From: Rahnella woolbedingensis
GTDB lineage: Bacteria > Pseudomonadota > Gammaproteobacteria > Enterobacterales > Enterobacteriaceae
Direction of reading: 5' to 3'
Assembly (NCBI RefSeq): GCF_003602095.1
Contig: NZ_RAHH01000021.1
Coordinates: forward strand, 1-64,000
DNA length: 64,000 nucleotides
Positions 8,224-18,600 of the stretch are shown one piece after another. Within the stretch, counting starts at the first letter, position 1. Each line of letters starts with the position of its first letter. The position numbers and the translations under genes were made by a program. The notes below the pieces were generated by a model. The model saw nothing but the letters and a program-made list of their open reading frames with translations, did no database searches and was not told where the DNA came from.

Positions 8224-9123
8224 CGCGTACATCCTGCTTTCAGCGGCGAGGGCGAGGAGATTTGGATCGTGCTCGCGGCTGTGCGGGAAGACCAGCGAAA
8301 TGGTCTGGCGCATCTGGTAGGCTTCGGCCAGCGGCAGAAGTTTCACCGTATTTTCATACACACCTTTCATCCTGCCGGGAATGAGTGTGTATCCGACGCC
8401 CGCCTGTACCAGACTCAGCATCGAAAAAATGTCATTTACCCGCGTGACAATGTCCGGCTCAAAACCGGCGATCTGAAAGGCTTCCTGAAATCCGTGGTAA
8501 GTCGCAAACCCTTCTGCCAGTGAAACGAATTTCTTCTTTTTAAAATCGCGTAAATCCGCCGTTCCTTCGCAGGCCAGCTCTGCACTGGCGGGGGCGGCAA
8601 GAAAAATATCATCCTGAAACAGCGGCAGCTGATCGTAGCGCTGTGCATCCACGCTCGAATCACTGGTCGAAATCAGGATGGCATCCAGCTGACCGTCTTC
8701 CAGCTTGTGCAGCAAATCACTGTTAGAGCCCATTACCAGTTCCAGTTCCAGCTCCGGACGGCGCAGTTTCAGCCCCATGATCAGGCGCGGAATGGTTTCC
8801 AGCGTCAGCGAATATAAGGTGCCGACTTTCAGACGCTTATCCCCAAAACCGGCGGCGCGCTGCGTTGCCTGGATCCCGTGTTCCATTTGCTCAATCACCT
8901 GCGTGGCATGTTCCAGCAACGCTTCGGCCGCAGGCAACGGCAGAAGATTGCGGCCGCGATGAATAAACAACGGACAGCGCAAACCTTCCTCAAGCGAATG
9001 CAGGGCGCGATGCACGCTCACGCTGCTCAGACCAAGTTGCTCGGCTGCGCGGGTGATATTTTGCTTTTCCATATAAGCGAGGAAAATTTCGAGTTTACGG
9101 AAGGTGATTTCACTGTCGATCAT
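8203..9123 (-). CDS. mdcR: LysR-type regulator of malonate use
   Basis: 306 residues. The N-terminal winged helix-turn-helix (residues 1-60, AAEQLGLSSVSVHRALHSLE) is followed by a LysR substrate-binding domain. I chose the ATG at 9123 because AGGAG sits 6 bases upstream and the protein then begins at the HTH; the open frame continues further but without homology. Placed beside a complete mdc operon, it is most likely its malonate-responsive activator. Its 3' end overlaps the convergent DUF2442 gene by 21 bases, so mutual antisense effects are possible. Confidence 0.88.
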   Translation of the reverse strand: MIDSEITFRKLEIFLAYMEKQNITRAAEQLGLSSVSVHRALHSLEEGLRCPLFIHRGRNLLPLPAAEALLEHATQVIEQMEHGIQATQRAAGFGDKRLKVGTLYSLTLETIPRLIMGLKLRRPELELELVMGSNSDLLHKLEDGQLDAILISTSDSSVDAQRYDQLPLFQDDIFLAAPASAELACEGTADLRDFKKKKFVSLAEGFATYHGFQEAFQIAGFEPDIVTRVNDIFSMLSLVQAGVGYTLIPGRMKGVYENTVKLLPLAEAYQMRQTISLVFPHSREHDPNLLALAAESRMYALASRKR

Positions 9124-9170
9124 GCAGGCTCCTGCGGCGCATTGATGGCCGTTGCGACCTGTCGATGATA

Positions 9171-9199
9171 ACTGAATAGCCGCAGCGCGACTATTCAGT
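9171..9199. repeat. Inverted repeat between feoC and mdcR
   Basis: ACTGAATAG and CTATTCAGT flank an 11-base spacer. It lies 8 bases after the feoC stop and 48 bases before the mdcR start, both on the minus strand. It could be a weak feo terminator (no T-run follows) or an operator for mdcR. The sequence alone does not decide. Confidence 0.5.
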
Positions 9200-9206
9200 A
9201 AGGGGG

Positions 9207-9443
9207 TTAGCTGATGAGAGTATAGGAGACCGTCAGGCATTTCTTGCCCTCGGCACAACTTTTACAGCTGCCGCTCAGACAGCTGTCATCCGCTTCTACC
9301 GTTTCCGCTTTGCGCATCGCCACCAGCCGCTCCAGCATGGCCTGCACCAGCGGCTGCGGTGCATTCAGCTGCAGGCTGAGCTGGCGGGCATCCGCCCGGC
9401 CGGCCAGCGCGAGAGAGTCGCGAACCTGAATCAGCGTAGTCAT
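9207..9443 (-). CDS. feoC: Ferrous iron transport protein C, Fe-S cluster candidate
   Basis: 78 residues from the ATG at 9443, which has AGGAG upstream. An N-terminal winged-helix part (residues 1-50) is followed by a cysteine cluster C55-x4-C60-x2-C63-x5-C69, the FeoC iron-sulfur motif. FeoC is reported to protect FeoB from proteolysis and/or to regulate it. It starts 8 bases after the feoB stop, as in other enterobacterial feoABC operons. Confidence 0.92.
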   Translation of the reverse strand: MTTLIQVRDSLALAGRADARQLSLQLNAPQPLVQAMLERLVAMRKAETVEADDSCLSGSCKSCAEGKKCLTVSYTLIS

Positions 9444-9451
9444 CTTGGCTC

Positions 9452-11770
9452 CTAGTGGCAGTCGCTGCCGGTCGCCGGTTCGCAACAGGCCGCAATATTA
9501 CGTGGCTTTAAATGCAGGCTGACACGGCTGCGGGCTTTGCGCAGGCAGGTGAGTACGATGGCATTGAACAGCAGCACGATAAGGATAACGCCTGCACTGT
9601 ACGCCGGATGGCTGCTAAAAGTGGCTACCTGGTAGAACAGGGTCGCCAGAGAATACGCCACATTCAGTCCCCAGAAGATAGAGAACGTCATCCAGCTGCG
9701 GCTGGTTTCACGGGCAATCGCCCCCATAACCGACACACAAGGGACGTACAGCAGCACGAAAATCAGGTAGCTGTAAGCGGAAATGGCGGTACCGAATTTC
9801 GTGCTCATCACGCCCATTGAACTGACGCCCATTTCGCCGTCGCCTTTGCTGGCTTCGATCGGGTTAGAAAGCACGCTGACGCTGAAGGTATCTTTCAGGC
9901 CTTGCCAGGTTTCGTTCACGGCACCACTCAGTTCATCGAGCAGATGGAAGTTTGCAGCGTCGAATTCTTCATTGTGAATGTGTTCTGCGGTGTACAACGT
10001 ATTGAGCGTACCGACCACCACTTCTTTCGCCATCGCGCCGGTCACCAGACCGACCGTCGCCTGCCAGTTATCGGCGTGTACGCCCATCGGTGCCAGCACC
10101 GGCGTCAGCACTTTACTGACCGAAGCCAGCGCGGAATCATTGATGTTATCCACCGCCTGACCGCTGAAAGAGAAGCTGTTCAGTGCGCCGATAAAAATAC
10201 TCGCGATCACAATGACTTTACCGGCACGCAGCACGAAGCCTTTCAGACGCTGCCAGGTTTGCAGCAACAGACTTTTCAGATGCGGAACGTGGTATACCGG
10301 CAGTTCCATCACGAACGGCGAGGCTTCCCCGCGCATGATGGTGTATTTGAGCAGCAGGCCGGTGAGGATGGCGACGACAATGCCCAGCAGATACAGCGAG
10401 AACACCACCGACGCGCCATCCTGCCCGAAGAAGGCCGCAGAGAAGACGGCGAAAATCGCCAGCCGCGCACCACAGGACATAAACGGCGCCATCATTACAG
10501 TGATCAGACGTTCGCGCGGCGCATCCAGCGTGCGGGCACCCATAATGGACGGCACGTTACAGCCGAAACCGACAATCAGCGGTACGAAGGATTTCCCCGG
10601 CAGACCGAGCGACTGCATAAGCCTGTCCATCACAAAGGCCGCGCGGGCCATGTAACCGGAGTCTTCAAGGAAGGAAAGGAACAGATACATCATGCCGATT
10701 TGCGGCACCAGCGGCAGAACGGTATTGATACCGCCTCCCACGCCCTGGGCGAGGAAAATGGTCAGCCACTGCGGGAAGTGCAAGGTGAAACCCACCCATT
10801 GCATACCCTGAATGAAAATTGCCGCCGAGCCGATGTCGAAAATCGGTTGCAGCGCGCCGCCGATGTTAATTGCCAGCACGAACATCAGGTACATCACCAG
10901 CAGGAAAATCGGCACGCCGAGGAAACGGTTGAGGATCACGCGGTCCAGCACCTGCGTCAGCTTGTTTGGTGCGGTGAGGTGCGAATTACTGACGTCTGCG
11001 CACAGTGACGCAATGCTCTGATAGCGCGCATCGGCGATCAGCAGCGCCGGGTCTTCCAGCTTTTGCTCTACCAGACGGGCTTTCACCTGCGGCAATAATG
11101 TCTGAGCATTGCCTGCATGCGTCTGGCTGTAAATATCGCCTTCGAGGATTTGCAAAGCCAGCCAGCGACGCTGTTGCAGCGGCATGTCCTGCGGCATTTC
11201 AGCGGCCAGCACTTCCACTTCCTGTTGCAGCACCGGATGATATTTTACGCGTTCCAGCGCTGCCACTTGCGGCAATTCATCGATGGCCGCTTTCAGTTCT
11301 TTGATACCACTGGCGCGGGTAGAAACCAGAGCGATTACCGGGCAGCCAAGGCGCGCAGACAGCGCCGGGATATCAATATTAATGTTCTGGATTTTGGCGA
11401 TGTCGAGCATGTTCAGCGCCACAATACAGGGTACGCCCAGCTCGAGCAGTTGCAGTGTCAGGTATAAGTTGCGCTCAAGGTTTGAGGCATCCACGACATT
11501 AATCATCAGATCTGCGTCGCCGCTCAGAATGTAATGACAGGCGATTTGCTCATCGAGCGAGGTTTGCTCGGAAATGGTGGTCAGCGAGTAGGTACCCGGT
11601 AAATCCACCAGTGTAATCTGGTGTTCTGCCGTCGCGAACTGGCCTTCTTTACGTTCTACGGTGACGCCAGCCCAGTTACCGACGCGTTGTCGGGACCCCG
11701 TTAATTGATTGAAAAGGGTGGTTTTGCCTGAGTTTGGATTACCAATCAGGCCAATAGTCAGTGCTTTCAT
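9452..11770 (-). CDS. feoB: Ferrous iron transporter B, GTPase-permease
   Basis: 772 residues, as in E. coli. The N-terminal G domain starts at once with [15 protein letters not shown] (P-loop, residues 8-22) and DLPGTYSL (G3), followed by a helical domain and a large polytopic membrane part with two Gate repeats (for example [13 protein letters not shown] and a later P-C-V-S-V-M-G-A). It moves Fe2+ across the inner membrane. I started it at 11770 by family alignment ([10 protein letters not shown]); the ribosome-binding site is weak, consistent with coupling to feoA 87 bases upstream. Confidence 0.97.
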   Translation of the reverse strand: MKALTIGLIGNPNSGKTTLFNQLTGSRQRVGNWAGVTVERKEGQFATAEHQITLVDLPGTYSLTTISEQTSLDEQIACHYILSGDADLMINVVDASNLERNLYLTLQLLELGVPCIVALNMLDIAKIQNINIDIPALSARLGCPVIALVSTRASGIKELKAAIDELPQVAALERVKYHPVLQQEVEVLAAEMPQDMPLQQRRWLALQILEGDIYSQTHAGNAQTLLPQVKARLVEQKLEDPALLIADARYQSIASLCADVSNSHLTAPNKLTQVLDRVILNRFLGVPIFLLVMYLMFVLAINIGGALQPIFDIGSAAIFIQGMQWVGFTLHFPQWLTIFLAQGVGGGINTVLPLVPQIGMMYLFLSFLEDSGYMARAAFVMDRLMQSLGLPGKSFVPLIVGFGCNVPSIMGARTLDAPRERLITVMMAPFMSCGARLAIFAVFSAAFFGQDGASVVFSLYLLGIVVAILTGLLLKYTIMRGEASPFVMELPVYHVPHLKSLLLQTWQRLKGFVLRAGKVIVIASIFIGALNSFSFSGQAVDNINDSALASVSKVLTPVLAPMGVHADNWQATVGLVTGAMAKEVVVGTLNTLYTAEHIHNEEFDAANFHLLDELSGAVNETWQGLKDTFSVSVLSNPIEASKGDGEMGVSSMGVMSTKFGTAISAYSYLIFVLLYVPCVSVMGAIARETSRSWMTFSIFWGLNVAYSLATLFYQVATFSSHPAYSAGVILIVLLFNAIVLTCLRKARSRVSLHLKPRNIAACCEPATGSDCH

Positions 11771-11857
11771 ACGTTCAGATCTACGTGTGAGAAAGGAAAA
11801 ACGCGGGAAATTCAAAAGAGCCGCGCTAAACAGTCTTTCTAAATCATCATTAAAAAA

Positions 11858-12082
11858 TCAGGCCAGCATCTCAAGTGTGAGCAGGTCGAGGTCTTTTTTG
11901 CGCACGACCAGACTGGTGCGGCGGGTTTCTATCTGCACCGGATCGCCCATCGGCGCTACGCGAATGATGTTGAAGAAGGATCCCGGAAGCATGCCGAGTG
12001 ACAGAAGCTTCTGACGATAGGCCGGACTGATTTCATGAGAAAAGCCGGTAATTTTGTAAGCACGTTTCGATTGAAGTTGCAT
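11858..12082 (-). CDS. feoA: Ferrous iron transport protein A
   Basis: 74 residues, a single SH3-like FeoA domain of normal length ([21 protein letters not shown] near residues 10-30, then [20 protein letters not shown]). A cytoplasmic partner needed for FeoB activity. First gene of the leftward feoABC operon. An AGGA-type ribosome-binding site is visible at 12086-12094, and a Fur box lies about 190 bases upstream. Confidence 0.93.
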   Translation of the reverse strand: MQLQSKRAYKITGFSHEISPAYRQKLLSLGMLPGSFFNIIRVAPMGDPVQIETRRTSLVVRKKDLDLLTLEMLA

Positions 12083-12269
12083 AGTTCCTCGCGAGGATGT
12101 CAGGCGTTATTGGGTGACGGCGTCCGGGTCTTGCTGCGCCGTGCGTCCCTGCCCGGTGAGTCCACTGATTAGCGATTTATGTTGCGAACAAACTGCTCAG
12201 AAATTATCCCTGGTGCAAAATTGTCAGTGTGAAACTGACGGCGTAGTAAATACGCAAAGAAGTACAAAC

Positions 12270-12288
12270 GAGAATAGTTATCATAATT
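12270..12288 (-). promoter_or_regulatory. Fur box upstream of feoABC
   Basis: On the minus strand AATTATGATAACTATTCTC matches 14 of 19 positions of the Fur consensus GATAATGATAATCATTATC. Its position in the feoA leader fits iron repression of the operon. Confidence 0.7.
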
Positions 12289-12443
12289 AGTACGCGTAAG
12301 GAGACAAAATAAAAGAGGTGTTCCTCTTAACGGGTGTCTCCACCGCATGGCTATCCTATGCCTGCAACAGTGAGGATTTATTGATTTACCTCAGTGATTG
12401 ATTCATTAGGATTGAGTTTAAAAAGTGTCGAAAAAAGACACAT

Positions 12444-12471
12444 AAAAAAAGCCGCTGAATATCAGCGGCTT
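12444..12471 (-). terminator. Rho-independent terminator after tex
   Basis: A stem AAGCCGCTGA / TCAGCGGCTT with loop ATA, followed on the minus strand by a run of T (seven A on the plus strand at 12444-12450). It lies about 25 bases after the tex stop. Confidence 0.88.
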
Positions 12472-12496
12472 TCGTGTATGGCGTGAAACGCGAAAA

Positions 12497-14830
12497 TTAA
12501 CGTTTTTTGCTGAGCGCAGCGGCCAGGGCATCGGCCATCGCATTATTGCCAGATGGTGCGGCATTGCGGCCAGCGGGTTTATTTTGCGCAGGACGTTTCT
12601 GGTTGTCGCGGTTATCGCCTGCCGCAGGTGCGGAGGAACGGCGTGCCGGTGCTTCGCCCGGTTGCTCATCCAGACGCATGGTCAGCGCGATACGTTTACG
12701 TTGCAGATCAACTTCCATCACTTTCACTTTGACGATATCGCCGGCTTTCACCACGGTATGTGGATCCTCAACGAATTTGTTCGCCAGTGATGAGATGTGA
12801 ACCAGGCCATCCTGATGCACGCCGATATCGACGAATGCACCGAAGTTGGTGACGTTGGTGACGGAGCCTTCAAGGATCATGCCCGGCATCAGGTCGTTCA
12901 TGGTTTCCACACCATCGGCAAAGGTCGCGGTTTTGAACTCAGGACGCGGATCGTGGCCCGGTTTTTCCAGCTCTTTGATGATGTCGGTAACGGTCGGCAT
13001 GCCGAACTGCTGGTCGGTGAATTCGCTGGCTTTCAGGCCGCGCAGCACATTCGAATCGCCCATCAGCTCTTTCAGCGCCAGCTGCGTCGCGGCCAGAATG
13101 CGTTCGACCACCGGATAGGTTTCCGGGTGAACCGTTGAGGCATCCAGCGGGTTGTCGCCGTGGTTGATACGCAGGAAGCCCGCGCACTGCTCGAACGCTT
13201 TCGGTCCCAGACGGCTGACTTTCAGCAGCTGTTCGCGGTTACGGAACTGACCGTTCTCGTCGCGCCAGTTAACGATATTCTGCGCCATCATGCGGGTCAG
13301 ACCGGCCACGCGGGTCAGCAGCGGAACAGACGCGGTATTGAGATCCACCCCCACGGCGTTCACACAGTCTTCCACCACGGTATCCAGTTTTTTTGCCAGC
13401 TGTGACTGGCTCACGTCGTGCTGGTACTGGCCGACACCGATAGATTTCGGATCGATTTTCACCAGCTCTGCCAGTGGATCTTGCAGACGGCGGGCGATTG
13501 ATACGGCACCGCGAATGGAAACGTCGAGATCCGGGAATTCCAGCGCTGCCAGTTCGGAAGCGGAATACACCGACGCACCGGCTTCGCTGACGATAACTTT
13601 CTGGGCTTTGACCGCCGGGAACTGTTTTTGCAGCTCGATAAAGAAACGCTCAGTCTCGCGGGAAGCGGTGCCGTTACCGATAGCGACCAGTTCGACATTA
13701 TGTTTGATGCACAGCGCGGCAACCTGCTGTGCGGCTTTGGCAGCCTGACCGGTATGGGGATAAACGGTGTCGATACCCACCAGTTTGCCGGTGTTATCCA
13801 CAACGGCGACTTTAACACCGGTACGTAAACCCGGATCGAGGCCCATGGTCGCGCGCATACCGGCTGGCGCGGCCATCAGTAAATCGTGCATGTTGCGGGC
13901 AAAAACGTTGATCGCTTCATCTTCAGCGCGTTCGCGCACGGTGCCCATCAGCTCGGTTTCGAGATGCAGCAGCACTTTGATACGCCATGTCCAGTTAACT
14001 ACCGCACGACGCCAGACGTCAGCGGGTGCGTTGTTCAGGCGCAGACTCAGATGGTCGATGATCAGCTGTTCGCCGTAGCTTTCTTTCGGCGGTTCGTCAT
14101 GCTGCGGATCGGCATTCAGCGCCAGCTGCAAGACACCTTCGTTGCGGCCGCGGAACATAGCCAGCGCACGGTGCGAAGGCACCTGAGAAATCGGTTCGTG
14201 ATGATCGAAATAATCGCGGAATTTCGCGCCTTCCTGCTCTTTGCCATCGACCATGCGGGAGGTCAGATGGGCGTTTTTCCACAGGTAATCACGAACTTTC
14301 GCCAGCAGCGCCGCATCTTCTGCGAAACGCTCCATCAGAATGTAGCGCGCGCCATCCAGCGCTGCTTTGGTATCTGCGACGCCTTTATCCGCATCGATAA
14401 ACTTCGCGGCGGCTGCTTCAGGTTCGTTTTGCGGCTCGTTCCACAACAAATCTGCCAGCGGTTCCAGCCCGGCTTCGATAGCGATTTGTCCGCGCGTGCG
14501 GCGCTTAGGTTTGAACGGCAGATACAGGTCTTCCAGCTCGGTTTTACTCAGCGTGGTATTAATGGCTTTCGCCAGATCTTCGCTCAGCTTGCCCTGTTCT
14601 TCGATGGACTTGAGGATAGTCTGGCGGCGGTCTTCCAGCTCACGCAAATAACCCAGACGGGTGTCCAACTGACGCAGCTGGGTATCATCCAACCCACCGG
14701 TGACTTCCTTACGATACCGCGCAATAAAGGGCACGGTATTACCTTCATCCAGCAGACGCACCACGGAAGCAACCTGCTCCGGGCGAACCTGCAATTCACT
14801 TGCGATAATGCGGCTCAGTTGATCATTCAT
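12497..14830 (-). CDS. tex: Tex / YhgF, S1-domain nucleic-acid-binding transcription accessory protein
   Basis: 777 residues. Order of domains: N-terminal helical Tex region ([13 protein letters not shown] near residue 30), a YqgF/RNase H-like fold from about residue 327 ([17 protein letters not shown]), helix-hairpin-helix elements (about 500-570), and an S1 RNA-binding domain near 650-720, followed by a basic Arg/Pro/Asn-rich tail. The start at 14830 follows family alignment ([10 protein letters not shown]); an upstream in-frame ATG is possible but not conserved. A cytoplasmic transcription/RNA quality factor, in the usual place beside greB and feo. Confidence 0.96.
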   Translation of the reverse strand: MNDQLSRIIASELQVRPEQVASVVRLLDEGNTVPFIARYRKEVTGGLDDTQLRQLDTRLGYLRELEDRRQTILKSIEEQGKLSEDLAKAINTTLSKTELEDLYLPFKPKRRTRGQIAIEAGLEPLADLLWNEPQNEPEAAAAKFIDADKGVADTKAALDGARYILMERFAEDAALLAKVRDYLWKNAHLTSRMVDGKEQEGAKFRDYFDHHEPISQVPSHRALAMFRGRNEGVLQLALNADPQHDEPPKESYGEQLIIDHLSLRLNNAPADVWRRAVVNWTWRIKVLLHLETELMGTVRERAEDEAINVFARNMHDLLMAAPAGMRATMGLDPGLRTGVKVAVVDNTGKLVGIDTVYPHTGQAAKAAQQVAALCIKHNVELVAIGNGTASRETERFFIELQKQFPAVKAQKVIVSEAGASVYSASELAALEFPDLDVSIRGAVSIARRLQDPLAELVKIDPKSIGVGQYQHDVSQSQLAKKLDTVVEDCVNAVGVDLNTASVPLLTRVAGLTRMMAQNIVNWRDENGQFRNREQLLKVSRLGPKAFEQCAGFLRINHGDNPLDASTVHPETYPVVERILAATQLALKELMGDSNVLRGLKASEFTDQQFGMPTVTDIIKELEKPGHDPRPEFKTATFADGVETMNDLMPGMILEGSVTNVTNFGAFVDIGVHQDGLVHISSLANKFVEDPHTVVKAGDIVKVKVMEVDLQRKRIALTMRLDEQPGEAPARRSSAPAAGDNRDNQKRPAQNKPAGRNAAPSGNNAMADALAAALSKKR

Positions 14831-14940
14831 AGGTCTGGTATCAGTTCTTTCGTTTAAAAAGCAGGGCACAGTTATACGGTTTGAAGACTAAAAATGCCAG
14901 TCATCAGGCCGCCTGCCTGTGCGTTTTGAGAGTTAGCTGA

Positions 14941-15414
14941 TCATTTCCCGTAGTCAATCTCATTGACGTACCAGGTCGCGTCGCCAACCGGCGTGCTCAC
15001 TATCAGGCTGTCGCCGACTTCTTTTTTCAGCAGGGCGCGCGCCATCGGGGAATCGATAGAAATATAGTCTTTACGGCCAAAAATTTCGTCATAACCGACG
15101 ATGCGAAAACGCTTGATATCGCCGTCGTCATTTTCGACTTCCACCCACGCGCCAAAGAACACTTTGCCGTCCTGCTGAGGTGAATAATCAACAATCCGCA
15201 GCTGTTCCATACATTTGGTCAGATAACGGATACGGCGGTCGATTTCACGCAGCCGCTTTTTGTTGTACTGGTAATCGGCATTTTCGCTGCGGTCGCCCAG
15301 GCTTGCGGCCCAGGTGACTTTTTTGGTCACTTCCGGGCGCTCCTCGCGCCACAGGAAATCCAGCTCAGTTTTGAGCTTGTCATAGCCTTCGCGGGTGATC
15401 AGTTTCGTTTTCAT
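14941..15414 (-). CDS. greB: Transcript cleavage elongation factor GreB
   Basis: 157 residues, matching GreB. An N-terminal coiled coil (residues 1-75) carries the acidic tip in the LGDRSENADYQYNKKR segment; a C-terminal FKBP-like domain binds RNA polymerase. It rescues arrested polymerase by stimulating cleavage of the backtracked RNA. The start at 15414 (MKTKLITREGY) fits the family. In E. coli its divergent neighbour is ompR; here that neighbour is 14.5 kb away because of an insertion starting just upstream of greB. Confidence 0.96.
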   Translation of the reverse strand: MKTKLITREGYDKLKTELDFLWREERPEVTKKVTWAASLGDRSENADYQYNKKRLREIDRRIRYLTKCMEQLRIVDYSPQQDGKVFFGAWVEVENDDGDIKRFRIVGYDEIFGRKDYISIDSPMARALLKKEVGDSLIVSTPVGDATWYVNEIDYGK

Positions 15415-15678
15415 ATTACCTGTCACTTTCTCACTGTTTTCCTGCACAGAAATCTGCCGCCATTGTTTCACACAATCGCGTTCCTGACAGCGCACAAATC
15501 GACCGAAAAGTCTGACTCACTGCTACGCTTTATATGATGGCTTTTTAGCCAGAGAGCTATTATCCTTCCGTGCAGTTTCTTACGTTTTTTTACCTTCAGA
15601 TATTTCACGTAATATAATGAATTAAATAAAAATATCACTCGCGTTTTTACGTCAATAGGGATTGGGGTACAGGTACAA

Positions 15679-18600
15679 ATGGATTTATTAAAATTCTTAC
15701 TTCGTCTGCCTTTTACTTTGATAAAAGGCCTCCTGCGCGTGCTGGCCTTTGTATTCGGTCTGCTGGGGCGCATTGTTAAACCGATCGTCGGCAATATCGA
15801 CTGGCGTGCGCCTGCCTGGTGGACGGCGATGTCCGGCGGGCTAAAGCGGGGTTTTACACGGCTGGAAGGCGGAGTCGATAAGTACCCCAAAGCCATCAGT
15901 CTGGCGATTCTGGTTTTGCTGTGCGCTGCGGGTGCGGGCTTTTACGGCTGGCACTGGTGGCTTAACCGGCCGCAGCCAATCGAACCGGCGCCGATGGTTT
16001 ATCAGGACACCAGTGTGCGTATCAGCGGTCCGGAAGCCATCAATTATGCCGCGCAAAAACCTGCGCCTCAGCAGGCGATTTTCACGTTCCGCAACTCCGT
16101 CGCGCCGATTACTGATGTGGGTAAAGTGGTCGAAAAAGGGATATCCCTGAAACCTTCTACCGAAGGCGAATGGAAATGGGTGAGCGGCTACGCCTTAGTG
16201 TTCACCCCTAAAAATCCGCTGCCGATGGGCACGAAATATGAAGTGAATTTCACGCCTGACGTGCTGCTCGCGCCGCAAATCAAGCTGGCGAAAACCCGTT
16301 ATGAATTCACCGCACCGGCGTTCGATTATCAGCTGGGGCAGGCCGAGTACTATCAGGATCCGCAGGACCCGCAAAAACGCAGCGCGATTTTTAACGTTAA
16401 ATTCAACGCGCCGGTGGATGTCGCCAGTTTTGAAAAACAGATTTCGCTTGGTCTGACTGAAGGGAAAGCGAAAACCGAGTCGAAACTCAATTATTCCGTG
16501 GTCTACGACCAGAAAAAAATCAATGCCTGGGTACATTCAGAACCGCTGAAGTCGCTCGATCACGGCGGTTCCGTGCGGGTGACTATCGGTGAAGGCGTGA
16601 AAGCATCCGTGCCTTCTGCGCCGACCACCCAGGCCAGAAATGGCGTGGTGTCCGTGCCCACGCTTTACAGTCTGATGGTTAACGAAGCCAGCGCGCAGGT
16701 GGTGGATGCCGACGGCGCGAAAGGTCAGCGGGCGCTGATTGTCGGCTTCAGTGATGCGGTCAAAGATAAAGATATCCGTCAGGCGGTTAAAGTCTGGTTA
16801 CTGCCACAACACAATCCGAACGATCAGGACGAAGCCAAAGGCCCGGATGATTACGCCAGCTGGGAAGTCGACAGCGTCGAAAATAACGTCCTCACGCAGT
16901 CCACGCCGCTGAATATTCAGCTGAACGAGGCCGAAAGTGATTATCAGCCACAATTCAGTTTCCGCTTCGATGCACCGGCGCACCGCGCCATGCTGGTGGA
17001 AATCGACAACATTCTGACCTCCTCCGGTGGCTACAAAATGCCGGAAAAAGTTTACCGTATCGTCGCGGTGCCGGATTATCCGAAATCCCTGCAATTTATG
17101 TCGCAGGGCTCGCTGCTGTCGGTGAACGGCGATAAGCAGATCAGCGTCGCGGCGCGCAACGTGCCGGGGATGCGTCTGGATATCAAACGGGTGATCCCAA
17201 GCCAGCTGCAACACATTGTGTCATTCAAAAGCCGCCAGTATTCATCGGCAGAATTTAACCGTCTTAATGACGAGTATTTTACCGAGCACTTTAAGTATCA
17301 GACCGCCGTAAACAACGACAAGCCGGGTGAAGTGAATTATCAGGGCGTCGATCTCTCGCGTTATCTCTCCACGGATCCGTCTTCACATCGCGGTGTGTTT
17401 CTGCTGACGTTGTCGGAATGGGATCCGAAGAAGAAGGAAGTGAAACCGGAAACGGATGACGACGGCAATGTCTACCAGGACGATTACCAGAGCGAAGACG
17501 AAGCACCGGCAGGCGATTCACGCTTTGTGGTGGTGACCGATCTGGGGATTATCGCCAAGCGTTCGCAGGATAAGACCCGCGACGTATTCGTGCAGTCGAT
17601 TCACAGCGGCACGCCGGTGGCGAACGCGAAAGTCTCTGTCATCGCCAAAAATGGCGTGACGTTGCTGACGCAAATGACCGGCGCTGACGGCCACGTGCGT
17701 TTCCCTGCGCTGGACGTGTATACCAGCGAGCGCCAGCCGGTGATGTTCCTGGTCGAAAAAGAGGGCGATGTGTCCTTCCTGCCTGCCGACCGGAACAACG
17801 ACCGCGGTCTCGATTTCTCCCGTTTTGATGTCGATGGCGAAATCACGCCGAACGATCCACGCACGCTGAGCAGTTATCTGTTCTCCGATCGCGGTGTTTA
17901 TCGTCCGGGCGATACTTTTAATATCGGTCTGATCACCCGCGCTGCCGACTGGAGTAACGGTCTGGCCGGGGTGCCGGTGCGTGCCGAAATTCATGACCCG
18001 CGTGACAAGCTGATGAGCACCATTCCGCTGACGCTCGGTGCCAGCGGTTTCAATGAGCTGAGTTATACCACTGACGATAATTCTCCGACCGGTGAATGGA
18101 ACGTCTATCTGTATCTGATTGGCAAAGATAACGAGTCTTCGACTTTGCTGGGGCATACCTCGGTCAACGTCAAAGAATTCGAGCCGGATCAGCTGAAGGT
18201 GAAACTGCAACTGACGCCGGAGCGTAAACAGGGCTGGGTGAAACCGTCGGAATTGCAGGCCAATATCGATGTGCAGAACCTGTTCGGCACACCAGCGCAG
18301 GACCGCCGTGTGACGTCGAAACTGACGCTGCGGCCGATGTATCCGAGTTTCGATCAGTTCCCGGATTACGCTTTCTACGAGAACCGCCAGAACAGCGACG
18401 GTTTTGAAACAGAGCTGGAAGACCGTACTACGGATGAAAAAGGCACGGCTAATATTCCGCTGGATCTGAAATCTTATGCTGACGCGACCTATCAGCTGCA
18501 ACTGCTTTCCGAAGCTTTCGTGGCCGGTGGCGGGCGTTCTGTGGCTGCGACGGCGCGGGTGCTGGTCTCGCCTTATGACTATCTGATCGGGGTGAAAGCC

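Larger units (their letters stand above)
12083..12496. other. feo control region and tex downstream region
   Basis: A non-coding stretch between feoA and the end of tex, both on the minus strand. It contains a Fur-box match (12270-12288), several small inverted repeats (for example AAGAGG-TGTT-CCTCTT near 12313 and TCAGT-GTGAA-ACTGA near 12225), and the tex terminator (12444-12471). I looked for a full FNR site (TTGAT-N4-ATCAA), which occurs upstream of E. coli feoA, and did not find one. Confidence 0.65.

Noticed and set aside
9902-11008. Long open frame (368 codons) on the plus strand inside feoB
   Set aside because: Antisense shadow of feoB; His/Arg/Gln-rich composition typical of the reverse strand of a GC-rich membrane protein gene.
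12083-12496. Possible FNR site upstream of feoA
   Set aside because: TTGAT occurs once near 12380, but the paired ATCAA half-site is absent at the required spacing.
13886-14857. Long open frame (323 codons) antisense to tex
   Set aside because: Shadow of a well-supported gene; no start signal or family resemblance.
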